Positions 17,215-26,568 of a stretch of 64,000 nt of DNA are shown here, piece by piece. The position numbers and the translations under genes were made by a program. The notes under the pieces are model-generated. The model searched no databases, was not told the DNA's origin, and saw only the letters and a program-made list of their open reading frames with translations. The stretch's first letter is position 1. The number at the start of each line of letters is the position of its first letter. The DNA comes from an uncultured Marinobacter sp. (GTDB taxonomy: Bacteria; Pseudomonadota; Gammaproteobacteria; Pseudomonadales; Oleiphilaceae), in the NCBI RefSeq assembly GCF_946886895.1, contig NZ_CAMPJO010000014.1, forward strand, positions 30,816 through 94,815. Direction: 5' to 3'.

Positions 17215-18277
17215 GGTCGATATCGCCAACCCCGATGAGATCGGCCGCGAACATTGGGATGCCTACGTCGGCGGACATCCGGAGGCTACGCCTTATCATC
17301 GCCTCGGGTGGCTCCAGGCCATCAGTCGGGCGTACGGCCACCGGTGCTTTGGCTTGCGGGTTCTGGCGGATGACGCCACGCTGGTCGGGGTGTTGCCACT
17401 GTGCCTGGTAAAGACACCGCTGGGCGGAGCTGAGCTAACCTCACTGCCATATTGTGACCTTGGCGGGCCATTGGCGGAAAACGATAACATTGCGGCCTTG
17501 CTCAGCGAGGCGGCGGTCACGCTGGCACGGGAGCACCGGGTTCCGGCGATTGAATTCCGCCTTACCGGCGAACGGGCGGATGATGCGGCGGTGCAGGGTA
17601 AAGTCAGCCTGTTGCTCTCGCTCCCGGAATCGGCAGAGGCGCTGTTTAAAAGTTATAAACCCAAGTTGCGCAGCCAGATCCGGAAAGCCGAGAAGAACGG
17701 ACTGACCGCCGAACTGTCTGTGAATCCCCAGGATATACAGCCGTTTTACCAGGTATTCGCGGACAATATGCGCCGTCTGGGGTCTCCGGTCCACAGTGCC
17801 CGGTGGTTCCGGGAACTGCGGTCTGCCTATGGCGAGAATATGCTGATGGCGCTGGTACGTCATGAAGGCGCGGTGGTGGGTGCCGGCATCGTCCTTCTGA
17901 ACGGTCGCCGGGCCAGTATACCCTGGGCGTCGACCATCCAGGCCTACAACCACCTCGCGCCCAACATGCTACTTTATTGGTCAATTCTGGAATACGTATC
18001 GAACCGGGGGTATACCGTGTTCGATTTCGGGCGCTCAACGGCGGGCGAGGGCACCTACCGCTTCAAACGCCAGTGGGGCGCAATGCCCTGGCCGCTGAAC
18101 TGGGTAAAACTGGATACCGTGACTGCGCCAGACTCCATGCCCGGCGGATCACCCCGCCAACCCGGCCCGGTTTCAGATGGCCGGGCCCGCCAGTGGGCAG
18201 AAGCACTCTGGAGGCGACTGCCATTATGGCTGGCTAACAGGCTGGGCCCGCTGATAAGAAAGTATGTAACGCTATGA
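17204..18277 (+). CDS. FemAB-related protein of exosortase-linked EPS loci
   Basis: Protein of 357 residues with two GNAT-like halves. It resembles the FemAB-type protein often paired with the preceding gene in exosortase loci. Visible family features are YHRLGWLQAISRAYGH near residue 27, SYKPKLRSQIRKAEKNG near residue 148, and DFGRSTAGEGTYRFKRQWGA near residue 273. FemAB proteins transfer amino acids from aminoacyl-tRNA; whether this one aminoacylates the polysaccharide is inference. Its end overlaps the next start (ATGATGA). Confidence 0.85.
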   Translation: MGFRVDIANPDEIGREHWDAYVGGHPEATPYHRLGWLQAISRAYGHRCFGLRVLADDATLVGVLPLCLVKTPLGGAELTSLPYCDLGGPLAENDNIAALLSEAAVTLAREHRVPAIEFRLTGERADDAAVQGKVSLLLSLPESAEALFKSYKPKLRSQIRKAEKNGLTAELSVNPQDIQPFYQVFADNMRRLGSPVHSARWFRELRSAYGENMLMALVRHEGAVVGAGIVLLNGRRASIPWASTIQAYNHLAPNMLLYWSILEYVSNRGYTVFDFGRSTAGEGTYRFKRQWGAMPWPLNWVKLDTVTAPDSMPGGSPRQPGPVSDGRARQWAEALWRRLPLWLANRLGPLIRKYVTL

Positions 18278-19446
18278 TGACGCTACTGGTGGTATTCACG
18301 CTCATTTGCCTGCTCATGCCCGTGTATGTGTATGCGGGGTATCCGCTCATGCTCTGGCTGCTGACCAGGCGACGGCCTGAGATCACTCACAGGCGGGAAC
18401 CGGTGACGCCCAGGGTTACCCTGATCATTTCCTGCTACAACGAAGCCGATGTTATCCGTGAGAAACTGAACAACAGTCTGGCCCTCGATTACCCCGAAGG
18501 TCAGCTAGGCATAGTGGTGGTTTCGGATGGCTCCGACGATGAAACCGATGACGTTGTCAGGGAATTTTGCGCACAGGGTGTTCGACTGATTCGACAGGAA
18601 GGCCGGCTGGGGAAAACCATGGGTCTGAACCTGGCGATGGAGGACGTTGACACCGAGATTGTGATTTTCAGCGACGCCAACGCGATGTACGCGCCTGATG
18701 CCATCAAGCAACTGGTCTCTAATTTTGCCGACCCCAGGGTAGGTTATGCCGTGGGCGCCGCGCTCTATACCGACGGTGATGCAGGCGCAAGTGCCCGAAA
18801 TGAGAACCTGTACTGGCGTTACGAACTGGCGATCAAATCCATGGAATCCCGGCTTTCATCGGTGGTGGGCGGCGACGGCGCCATTTACGGCATTCGATCC
18901 CGGCTTTGGCAGCCATTGCAGCAGGCAGACATCAATGACTTTGTAAATCCGTTGCAGATCGTGGCGCAAGGGTACCGGGGGGTGTTTGATGCGCAGGCCC
19001 GGTGTTATGAGGAAACGGCCGGGGATTTTGAGCGGGAGATTGCCCGGAAGGAGCGGATTGTTAACCGGAGTATTCGGGGGTTGATGCGGGTGCAGGAGGT
19101 ATTGAACCCTCTTGAGCATGGCGTGTTCAGTTTTCAGGTTGTTTCGCACAAGTTGTTGCGGTGGCTGATCCCGGTTTTCCTGCTCATTGGTGTGGTGGGA
19201 AGCGTGCTGATCTCGTTTCTGGGTGGCACTGAATTCTTGCTTGTCTGCTTCGCAGCCGGTCTGATTCTTCTGCTTGCACTGACAGGACACATAGCCGCCG
19301 ACAAGCACAGCTTGCCGTTCTGGATATCCACGCCCTACTACTTCGTGATGGTGAATTTATATGCCGTCAGAGGCATTCTACGGGCTGTTCGGGGTAAGAC
19401 GCAGGTAACCTGGAGCAGCGCGCGGCCAGAAAAGGAGCTGCGCTGA
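18274..19446 (+). CDS. Membrane glycosyltransferase, family 2
   Basis: Protein of 390 residues with one N-terminal membrane helix (about residues 3-28), a GT-A catalytic domain and three C-terminal helices after residue 290. Motifs are SCYNEAD (53-59), DGSDD (85-89) and SDAN (133-136), the last being the divalent-metal DxD equivalent. GGDGAIYGIR and a QxxRW-like region follow. The topology resembles processive or lipid-linked sugar transferases such as hyaluronan/cellulose-type GT2. Sugar specificity cannot be read from the sequence. Confidence 0.88.
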   Translation: MMTLLVVFTLICLLMPVYVYAGYPLMLWLLTRRRPEITHRREPVTPRVTLIISCYNEADVIREKLNNSLALDYPEGQLGIVVVSDGSDDETDDVVREFCAQGVRLIRQEGRLGKTMGLNLAMEDVDTEIVIFSDANAMYAPDAIKQLVSNFADPRVGYAVGAALYTDGDAGASARNENLYWRYELAIKSMESRLSSVVGGDGAIYGIRSRLWQPLQQADINDFVNPLQIVAQGYRGVFDAQARCYEETAGDFEREIARKERIVNRSIRGLMRVQEVLNPLEHGVFSFQVVSHKLLRWLIPVFLLIGVVGSVLISFLGGTEFLLVCFAAGLILLLALTGHIAADKHSLPFWISTPYYFVMVNLYAVRGILRAVRGKTQVTWSSARPEKELR

Positions 19447-20799
19447 ATGTCCAAGTTTGCGTTGTTGTTTCTCCTGCTTTTTTTCGGGGGTGTGGTTGCA
19501 GCACTGGCGTATAGTGGGGTCGCTGCATTTGTGGTCTATCAGATGGTGTATTTTTTTAACCCGGATAATCGCTGGTGGGCGAGTAATATTCCGGGGTTGC
19601 GGTATTCGGCAATGGCGTCTTTATTGATGCTGTTTGCCCTCGCAGTAAAATACAGACATTACTCAACCCTGAGCCCCTGGAGCCAGATGCCTCCATTGAA
19701 GTGGCTGCTGGCTGTTTTGGCCATGTACTACGTGGCGTACTTCTTTGCCCTTGATCTTGCCTTCCACAAACGTTTCACGTTCGAGTTCGCAAAGCTGGTT
19801 ATTATCATCTTTGTTGCCTACAAGCTTCTTTATTCGGAAATAGCCCTCAAAGTCAGCCTGTGGACCTATATTCTTGGTTGCTCCTACATCGGCTACCTGG
19901 CACACGTAACCGGGCGGAATTCGCAAGGCCGGGTGGAGGGGATTGGCATGGTGGACGCTCTGGACGCCAACGATACCGCCGCTGCACTGGTGCCGGCCGC
20001 CGCGCTATTGCTGTACTTTGCCTGGGTTGGTAGCAAAAAAATCAAATTGCTGTCGGTATTTTGCGGCGCACTGATCGCAAACGGGCTGGTATTGATCAAC
20101 AGCCGGGGTGCTTTTCTTGCCGGTGTTGTCAGTCTGGCCATTTTCATTATTTTTATGATTTTCTCCAGCCAACAGCGGCAGGGACAGCGGTTTACTGCCG
20201 TTTTGATGGTGGTAATAGGGCTTTCCGGAGCGCTCTACGTTACCGACGATTTGTTCTGGGAAAGAATGGGCACATTGCAGGAGATAGAAAACGAGGATAC
20301 CAGCGGTTCCAGTCGTATGGTGTTCTGGTGGACGACATTCGACATGCTGGAAGACTATCCACTGGGGCTTGGCATCAACGGCTACAACCTGTTAGCGCCC
20401 CAGTACATGGATGATGAAACCCGTGGCGGTGTGGAACACCGGTCGGTTCATTCCATGTGGTTTCAGGGGTTGTCTGAGCTAGGGTGGCTGGGGTTCGGGT
20501 TCTTCTGCTGCCTGCTGCTTTCGCTGTTCCGGCTATCGCGAAAAGCGAAGAAGTTTGTCATGTCCAAAGAAGACACTCGTGCCTACTTCCAGATACTGGC
20601 GATTGAATGCGCACTGCTTGGGTATCTTGCTGCAGGAACCTTTATCAACCGATTCCGGGCGGAAATCCTGTACTGGATGATTCTGTTTCTGGCCGTCGCC
20701 ATCAAGGTTTATTATTTACAACACCAGAATGTTACTACTGAGGCGAGGAGCCAGGGTGGCTCAAAACGGCTCAGAAAAAACAGGGATGTCTATACGTGA
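19447..20799 (+). CDS. O-antigen ligase/polymerase-like multispanning protein
   Basis: Protein of 450 residues with about ten transmembrane segments and one large periplasmic loop (about residues 270-330) containing RMVFWWTTFDMLEDYPLGLGINGYN and EHRSVHSMW. It resembles the Wzy_C/WaaL family, in particular the putative O-glycosylation ligase of exosortase loci. It may polymerise the EPS repeat or attach glycan to sorted PEP-CTERM proteins; the sequence does not decide. It follows the GT2 directly and overlaps the next gene (GTGA). Confidence 0.84.
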   Translation: MSKFALLFLLLFFGGVVAALAYSGVAAFVVYQMVYFFNPDNRWWASNIPGLRYSAMASLLMLFALAVKYRHYSTLSPWSQMPPLKWLLAVLAMYYVAYFFALDLAFHKRFTFEFAKLVIIIFVAYKLLYSEIALKVSLWTYILGCSYIGYLAHVTGRNSQGRVEGIGMVDALDANDTAAALVPAAALLLYFAWVGSKKIKLLSVFCGALIANGLVLINSRGAFLAGVVSLAIFIIFMIFSSQQRQGQRFTAVLMVVIGLSGALYVTDDLFWERMGTLQEIENEDTSGSSRMVFWWTTFDMLEDYPLGLGINGYNLLAPQYMDDETRGGVEHRSVHSMWFQGLSELGWLGFGFFCCLLLSLFRLSRKAKKFVMSKEDTRAYFQILAIECALLGYLAAGTFINRFRAEILYWMILFLAVAIKVYYLQHQNVTTEARSQGGSKRLRKNRDVYT

Positions 20800-21950
20800 A
20801 GCAGATCAGGGTTCTCCAGTTCATTGCACCTTCCGGTTTCTATGGGGCAGAGCGGTGGGTGTTGGCGCTGGCCAACAATATCGACGAGGACGCGATGGTA
20901 TGCGACCTGGTGGTCACGCGTGAAAGCCCGAACCAGGACCTGCGTGTGGCTGAGGGCTACCCGGCGAGTGCTGGAGACGTTCATTATCTTGACATGAATG
21001 GCCGGTTTGACCTCATGGCCATCAGGCGCCTGGTGCAAATCATTCGCGACCGGAAGATCGACGTTCTGCTCTCACACGGTTATAAGTCCGACATCATCGG
21101 TCTGGTGGCCGCAAAATGGGCGAGGATTCGCTGTGTCAGCACGCCGCATGGTTATTCCGGTAATGTTGGTCTCAAATTACGTGCCTTTATTCACCTGGGG
21201 ACGTCGGTACTTCGCTATTTCGATGCGGTTGCGCCACTGTCGGAAGAACTCGCAGATGACATGAAACGGTTCAAAGTTCCGGCTGATCGGATCCGCTTTA
21301 TCCGGAATGGCGTCGATCTGAAGGATATTGATGGAACACTCTCTTCACTGAACCCCAACGACCATAAGCCCCCTGGGGCCACCCAATGCATTGGCTTCAT
21401 CGGCCAACTGATTCCCAGGAAGGGTTTACCGGATCTTCTTGATGCGTTCGACCGGCTTCACTCGGAGAGCGATTCACTCCGTCTGCGTATCGTGGGCGAT
21501 GGCCGCCAACGGCCAGAACTTGAGAGCAAGTGCCGGGGTATGGCGTCTGGAAGTGCCGTTGAGTTCCTCGGCTTCAGAGACGACAGGCTGGCACTGCTTT
21601 CTGCCTTTGATCTGTTTGTCATGACCTCTTCGCTGGAAGGTATTCCCAGGTGCCTCATGGAGGCCATGGCTGCTGGTATACCGGTTGTTGCCTACGATAT
21701 ACCGGGTGTCGACCAGCTCGTTGAACATGAAGTTACCGGTATGCTGGCACCCTACGGCGATGTTGACTCGCTGGTGGCTTGCTGTCGCCGGGTATTGAAC
21801 GATTCAGAGTTGAGGGGGCGGCTCGTTGATAACGCCAGAGAGAGGGTCGATTCCGTGTATTCCGCCCGTCGTATGGCGACGGAATATCAGTCTCTTTTCA
21901 CCGAGCTCCTGAGCACGAAAGAAACTACCGATACCAAGGTGATGGACTAA
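20796..21950 (+). CDS. Glycosyltransferase, family 4 (GT-B)
   Basis: Protein of 384 residues with a GT-B fold. The N-terminal acceptor domain has the glycine-rich GFYGAERW motif (about residues 14-21). The C-terminal nucleotide-sugar domain has GFIGQLIPRKGLPDLLDAF and the E-x7-E block within SSLEGIPRCLMEAMAAGIP. Such enzymes add sugars to the lipid-linked repeat unit on the cytoplasmic face. The GTG start overlaps the previous TGA, and the stop is 3 bp from the next ATG. Confidence 0.88.
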   Translation: MKQIRVLQFIAPSGFYGAERWVLALANNIDEDAMVCDLVVTRESPNQDLRVAEGYPASAGDVHYLDMNGRFDLMAIRRLVQIIRDRKIDVLLSHGYKSDIIGLVAAKWARIRCVSTPHGYSGNVGLKLRAFIHLGTSVLRYFDAVAPLSEELADDMKRFKVPADRIRFIRNGVDLKDIDGTLSSLNPNDHKPPGATQCIGFIGQLIPRKGLPDLLDAFDRLHSESDSLRLRIVGDGRQRPELESKCRGMASGSAVEFLGFRDDRLALLSAFDLFVMTSSLEGIPRCLMEAMAAGIPVVAYDIPGVDQLVEHEVTGMLAPYGDVDSLVACCRRVLNDSELRGRLVDNARERVDSVYSARRMATEYQSLFTELLSTKETTDTKVMD

Positions 21951-21953
21951 TCT

Positions 21954-23852
21954 ATGTGCGGTTTGGCAGGTTTTTTTCGAGGGCCGGACATACCGGATCG
22001 TGACAATCATCGTGATTGGGTGTCGCGAATGGGCGATGCCATTGTGCACCGGGGGCCCGACGCCAGTGGTATCTTTCTCGACGATGACATTGCGCTCGTG
22101 CATCAGCGTTTAAGTATTCTCGATCTCTCCGATGCCGGTAGCCAGCCGATGGTGTCGGGTTCTGGTCGGTTCGTCATCGTATTTAATGGTGAAATCTATA
22201 ATTTTCAGGCGCTGAAAGCAGAACTGGAGGGTCAGGGTGTTCGCTTCAGAACCCAGACTGATACGGAGGTTCTGCTGGAGCTCTACGAGCGGCATGGCAA
22301 GGCGTGTCTTTCACGGCTGAACGGCATGTTTGCGTTTGCCATCTGGGATAAAGAAAAACGCTCTCTGTTCATTGCCCGGGACCGGTTGGGTAAGAAGCCG
22401 TTGTACTACTACCAGGTGGCCGGGCAGTTTATTTTCGGCTCGGAGATCAAGGCGCTCTTTGCCGTTCCAGTGATCAGACCTGCCTTAAGGCCGGATGCGA
22501 TCAAGGATTTTTTCGCGTATCAGTACATCCCGGACCCGAAAACCATTTACGCCAATATCTATAAATTACCGCCCGGGCATTGGATGGAAACCAGCGAGCA
22601 GGGCACTGAAATACAAAGGTACTGGAACCTTTCATTCCATCCCTTGCACAACCGTTCGCTGGAAGATATCGAAGCGGGGCTCTACGAGCTCATCGATGAT
22701 GCGGTTCGGATTCGTATGGTGAGTGATGTTCCGTTAGGCGCATTTCTCAGCGGAGGCGTAGACTCCAGTGCCGTTGTGGGGTTGATGGCCGGGCATTCGC
22801 CAAAGCCGGTAACAACGTGCACCATTGGATTTGACGATGCCAGGTTTGATGAGGTCGATTACGCGGAAAAGGTCGCCCGGCAGTTTAAAACCGACCATCA
22901 CGTGTTCACCGTTCGCGAGACTGTTTCAGACAATCTGGCAACCATCAGCCGGTTTTTTGATGAGCCGTTTGCCGATCCCTCGTTTGTGCCTACGTTTTTC
23001 GTGTCCCAGCTTGCCAGAAAGCAGGTGACGGTTGCTCTGGCCGGTGATGGCGGAGATGAGAATTTCGCCGGTTACACAAAGTACCGGACGGATTCGATTG
23101 AGAACCGAATCCGCGCGATGATTCCTGCTCCGCTGAGGCATTCGTTGCTCCCGGCATTGGCCAGTCTGGCTGGCCATATCCCGGGTACTCTCGGGCGAAA
23201 GGCCCAGACGCTTCTTGGTACCGTGGCGCTTGATCCTGATATGGCGTTCTTTACCAGCAATTGCTTTTTCCGGAGGTCTGTCTGGAACCGTGTGATAACG
23301 CCGGAATTTTCCCGTGAGACGAGTGATTACGAACCCGCTGAAATCACACGTCATTATTATCAGAGCGCACCGGCTGAGGACCATCTGTCACGACTGCTTT
23401 ATACAGACATTAACACCTATTTGCCGGGTGACATTCTCGTCAAGGTTGACCGGATGAGTATGGCGAACTCGCTGGAGACCCGAGCCCCACTGCTTGACTA
23501 CCGGGTCGTTGAATACGCGGCGGCGATTCCCGCAGCCCTGAAACTCAAGGGCGCGGAGAAGAAATTTGTTTTGAAAGATACCTTCTCACAACTACTTGAT
23601 GACGAGATTCTTTACCGGAAAAAGATGGGGTTCTCAGTGCCACTGGCGCAGTGGCTGCGCTCGGAAATCCGTGAGCTTGTCGAGCCCCTGTTCGTTTCAC
23701 CGAGCAGCGGACTGTCTCTCTGTTTCAGAATGGACGAAGTGGAGAAGCTGTGGCGAGCCCATTTGGCCGGTGATGACCGTTACACCCAGGAGCTGTGGAG
23801 TATGGCGGTATTCGCGCTCTGGCACGAACACTACAAAGACCATATAAAATGA
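21954..23852 (+). CDS. Asparagine synthase-like amidotransferase of the EPS locus
   Basis: Protein of 632 residues. The N-terminal Ntn glutaminase domain begins with Cys2 (MCGLAGFF) as nucleophile. The C-terminal synthetase domain has the pyrophosphate loop SGGVDSS (266-272), and VALAGDGGDENFAGY follows near residue 360. The glutamine-hydrolysing asparagine-synthase fold and its position match the amidotransferase typical of exosortase EPS loci. It probably amidates a sugar acid or other acidic group of the polysaccharide precursor rather than making free asparagine. Its stop overlaps the next start as ATGA. Confidence 0.9.
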   Translation: MCGLAGFFRGPDIPDRDNHRDWVSRMGDAIVHRGPDASGIFLDDDIALVHQRLSILDLSDAGSQPMVSGSGRFVIVFNGEIYNFQALKAELEGQGVRFRTQTDTEVLLELYERHGKACLSRLNGMFAFAIWDKEKRSLFIARDRLGKKPLYYYQVAGQFIFGSEIKALFAVPVIRPALRPDAIKDFFAYQYIPDPKTIYANIYKLPPGHWMETSEQGTEIQRYWNLSFHPLHNRSLEDIEAGLYELIDDAVRIRMVSDVPLGAFLSGGVDSSAVVGLMAGHSPKPVTTCTIGFDDARFDEVDYAEKVARQFKTDHHVFTVRETVSDNLATISRFFDEPFADPSFVPTFFVSQLARKQVTVALAGDGGDENFAGYTKYRTDSIENRIRAMIPAPLRHSLLPALASLAGHIPGTLGRKAQTLLGTVALDPDMAFFTSNCFFRRSVWNRVITPEFSRETSDYEPAEITRHYYQSAPAEDHLSRLLYTDINTYLPGDILVKVDRMSMANSLETRAPLLDYRVVEYAAAIPAALKLKGAEKKFVLKDTFSQLLDDEILYRKKMGFSVPLAQWLRSEIRELVEPLFVSPSSGLSLCFRMDEVEKLWRAHLAGDDRYTQELWSMAVFALWHEHYKDHIK

Positions 23853-24970
23853 CCGAACGTCCGATTCACATTCTTCACGTTACGTTTAATATGGGCATCG
23901 GCGGGACCGAGCAGGTTATCAACCAACTGGTCACGAATACCCAGTCGGGGCAGGTGACCCATGAAATAACCTGTATCGACGGCTTTGTGGGTGAGATTGG
24001 GCAGCAGCTTCAGGCCCGGGGTATTCCAGTGTCGTGCATAAAGCGCCAACCCGGATTTGACCGCGAGCTGATCAGAAACCTCAGGGAGAAAATCCGGGTA
24101 AGCGGTGCCGATATTGTGCATTGCCACCAGTATACCCCGTACCTTTATGGCTGGCTGAGCGCACTGGGTCTGAACGCGAAGATCGTTTTCACTGAACACG
24201 GGCGATTCCACCCTGACCGATACCGGTATAAAGCTGTGCTGGTCAACCCGGTAATGGCGCTGCTTACCTCCTCGATTATTGCCATCTCCGACGCGACACG
24301 GTCATCACTGGTGCGTTATGAGTTTATTCCCCGGTCAAAAATCCGGGTTATCTACAACGGCATCGCGCCACTGCGACGAGATGAACCGGAAATCAAGAAA
24401 ATCAGGGAGGAGTTGGGCATTCCCGATAAGGCGTTTGTTGTGGGAACCGTCTCACGCCTGGACAAAGTCAAAAATCAGGCGATGATGCTAAGGGCGTTTG
24501 GCCAGTTTCTTTCACACGTTCCTGATGCCTTTTTGTTGATTGTTGGCGATGGCCCGGAGCGTTCTGAGCTGGAGCGTCAGGCAAGGGAGCAGGGCATTGA
24601 AATGTCCGTCTGTTTCACCGGATTCATTGCCAGGCCTGCGCAATATCTGGCGTTAATGGACATTTTTTTGCTTTCTTCCCATACGGAAGGAACCTCAATG
24701 ACTCTGTTGGAAGCCATGAGCCTGGGCATTCCCTCGGTGGTGACTCGTGTGGGTGGCAACCCGGAAATCGTCATCGATAATGAAACGGGCTATGTCGTCG
24801 AAAGCGATAATGACGGGGCGTTCTCGGCAGCGATGGTCAAGATGGCCAACAATAGATCAATCCGGGAAAGGTGCTCCCTTGCATCAGAGGAGCGATTCCA
24901 TTCCCATTTCTCGATCACGAAAATGACGGAACAATACCTGGCGGTATATCGGCATTGCACGGATGGATAG
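23849..24970 (+). CDS. Glycosyltransferase, family 4 (GT-B), second
   Basis: Protein of 373 residues. NMGIGGTEQVINQL (residues 14-27) is the acceptor-side glycine-rich motif, and SSHTEGTSMTLLEAMSLGIP is the E-x7-E donor block. It belongs with the exosortase-locus GT4 proteins. The start at 23849 (ATGA overlap with the amidotransferase) is preferred to an upstream in-frame ATG that lies inside the previous gene. It overlaps the flippase start by 8 bases. Confidence 0.88.
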   Translation: MTERPIHILHVTFNMGIGGTEQVINQLVTNTQSGQVTHEITCIDGFVGEIGQQLQARGIPVSCIKRQPGFDRELIRNLREKIRVSGADIVHCHQYTPYLYGWLSALGLNAKIVFTEHGRFHPDRYRYKAVLVNPVMALLTSSIIAISDATRSSLVRYEFIPRSKIRVIYNGIAPLRRDEPEIKKIREELGIPDKAFVVGTVSRLDKVKNQAMMLRAFGQFLSHVPDAFLLIVGDGPERSELERQAREQGIEMSVCFTGFIARPAQYLALMDIFLLSSHTEGTSMTLLEAMSLGIPSVVTRVGGNPEIVIDNETGYVVESDNDGAFSAAMVKMANNRSIRERCSLASEERFHSHFSITKMTEQYLAVYRHCTDG

Positions 24971-26426
24971 CGAACCCATGTCAAAGGTCAGGCGCGCGCT
25001 CTTATTCTCTTTTCTGACTCGGTACGGCGGGATGCTGATCGGGCTGGTATCCGCCATGATCATCGCCAGGCTACTGACGCCTGACCAGATCGGAACCTTC
25101 GCGATCGCCAGTGCCATTGTGATGGTGATCAGCGAGTTTCGGTTGCTGGGGGCTGGCATGTATCTTGTTCGCGAAAGCGAACTGACAGACGAGAAAATAC
25201 GTGCGGCCACAGGCCTGACAATGCTGATTTCGTGGGGAATGGGCATCGGAATCTGGTTCTCCGCCGGCCCCGTTGCCGACCTTTACAATCTTCCACCAGT
25301 GGCAACGATTTTCCAGATCCTGTCAGTCAGTTTTTTCCTGGCGCCTCTCATCAGCATTCCGGCAGCCCTGTTCACCCGGGACTTCCGGTTCCGGGAACTG
25401 TTCCTGATACGTATTGGCACGTCGCTATCCAGTCTTGTGGCAACCCTTGTGTTGATCCACTTGGGGTATACCTACTACGCATTAGCCTGGGGCTACACGA
25501 TCTCTGTCCTGGTAGAGTTCCTTATCATTCTGGTGTACAGGCCCAAAGGCATATGCTGGAGGCCGGCGTTTCGTAATCTCGGCCCGATTGCGAGTTTTGG
25601 CATCTACAGCTCCCTTGCCGGCTTTTTCCGGCGAGGTATGGTGACCGCCCCCGATATGATTATTGGAAAAATGGGAACAACCGCACAGGTTGGCCTGTTC
25701 TCTCGCGGACTTGGCTTTATCGAATTCATGTCGCAGATACTGCTGATGGGCGTAAAACCCGTTGTTTTGCCCTTTTTATCCGATGTTCAGCGTTCGGGAC
25801 GAGATGTGAATCAGGCGTATATCGGCGCAACGGTTTTACTAGGTGGGCTGGTGTGGCCCATTTTGGCCGTTGCCAGTGTTGTCAGTCTCCCGGTAATACG
25901 GCTGTTTTTTGGCAATCAGTGGGACGAGGCTGCCCCTTTTGCAACCCTGCTGGCCTATTGGGCCATGTTCCGCACGGTTCACTGGTTCTCGAGCGATCTT
26001 CTTGTCACACGAGGCAAAGAGCGGCTGATGGTGATAAAAGAAGGTGCAATGTTCGCCCTGTACTGCATCGGCATTGCAGCGGCATATCCCTTTGGCCTGA
26101 TCTATGTGGCCGGCAGTTTTGCGGTGGTCGGATTTATCGATTTTCTGACAACGACAACCTTGTTGGCGCTTTTCCTGAACCTGGAGGTGTTGGCCTTCTT
26201 CCAGGCCTGGATAACGAATGCAGTAATCACCGTGCTCTGCTGGGGAGCCTCCTGGCTGATTTACGATGCTGGCAAACAGGCATTCGAGGGTAATCTCATT
26301 GCGTTTTCAGGTGTCGCCGGCCTATTGCCGCTAATCTGGCTGGGTTGTGTCTTCCTGCTGAAGCATCCATTGCGCCATGAAGTTACTCATATCCTGAGGT
26401 GGTGCCGGCAAAAAGTGCGATCATGA
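24963..26426 (+). CDS. Wzx-type oligosaccharide flippase (MOP superfamily)
   Basis: Protein of 487 residues with about 12-14 predicted transmembrane helices. RYGGMLIGLVSAMIIARLL and TPDQIGTFAIA near the N-terminus are typical of polysaccharide-transporter (PST) flippases. It should move the lipid-linked repeat unit across the inner membrane for polymerisation. It is the last gene of the continuous plus-strand EPS operon. A second flippase of the same class is at 47622-49076. Start 24963 overlaps the preceding gene; an ATG at 24978 is also possible. Confidence 0.88.
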   Translation: MDSEPMSKVRRALLFSFLTRYGGMLIGLVSAMIIARLLTPDQIGTFAIASAIVMVISEFRLLGAGMYLVRESELTDEKIRAATGLTMLISWGMGIGIWFSAGPVADLYNLPPVATIFQILSVSFFLAPLISIPAALFTRDFRFRELFLIRIGTSLSSLVATLVLIHLGYTYYALAWGYTISVLVEFLIILVYRPKGICWRPAFRNLGPIASFGIYSSLAGFFRRGMVTAPDMIIGKMGTTAQVGLFSRGLGFIEFMSQILLMGVKPVVLPFLSDVQRSGRDVNQAYIGATVLLGGLVWPILAVASVVSLPVIRLFFGNQWDEAAPFATLLAYWAMFRTVHWFSSDLLVTRGKERLMVIKEGAMFALYCIGIAAAYPFGLIYVAGSFAVVGFIDFLTTTTLLALFLNLEVLAFFQAWITNAVITVLCWGASWLIYDAGKQAFEGNLIAFSGVAGLLPLIWLGCVFLLKHPLRHEVTHILRWCRQKVRS

Positions 26427-26568
26427 TCTGGTTATATCATGAGTCTCTGTCGCCGTTATTTTAATTGCCAATCGATACATGCCGAGCGTGGCGGGAATCG
26501 GATCGTCGGACGATACTGAACTCTGAGTAGTCACTTACCCCTCCCTTACTCAGGTTCTGGAGTCTGCC

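Noticed and set aside
26427..26568. Sigma-54 promoter or PEP-CTERM box before the PA14 lipoprotein
   Set aside because: TGTCGC-N6-TTTA resembles the left half only, and no GG-N10-GC pair is present on the coding strand.
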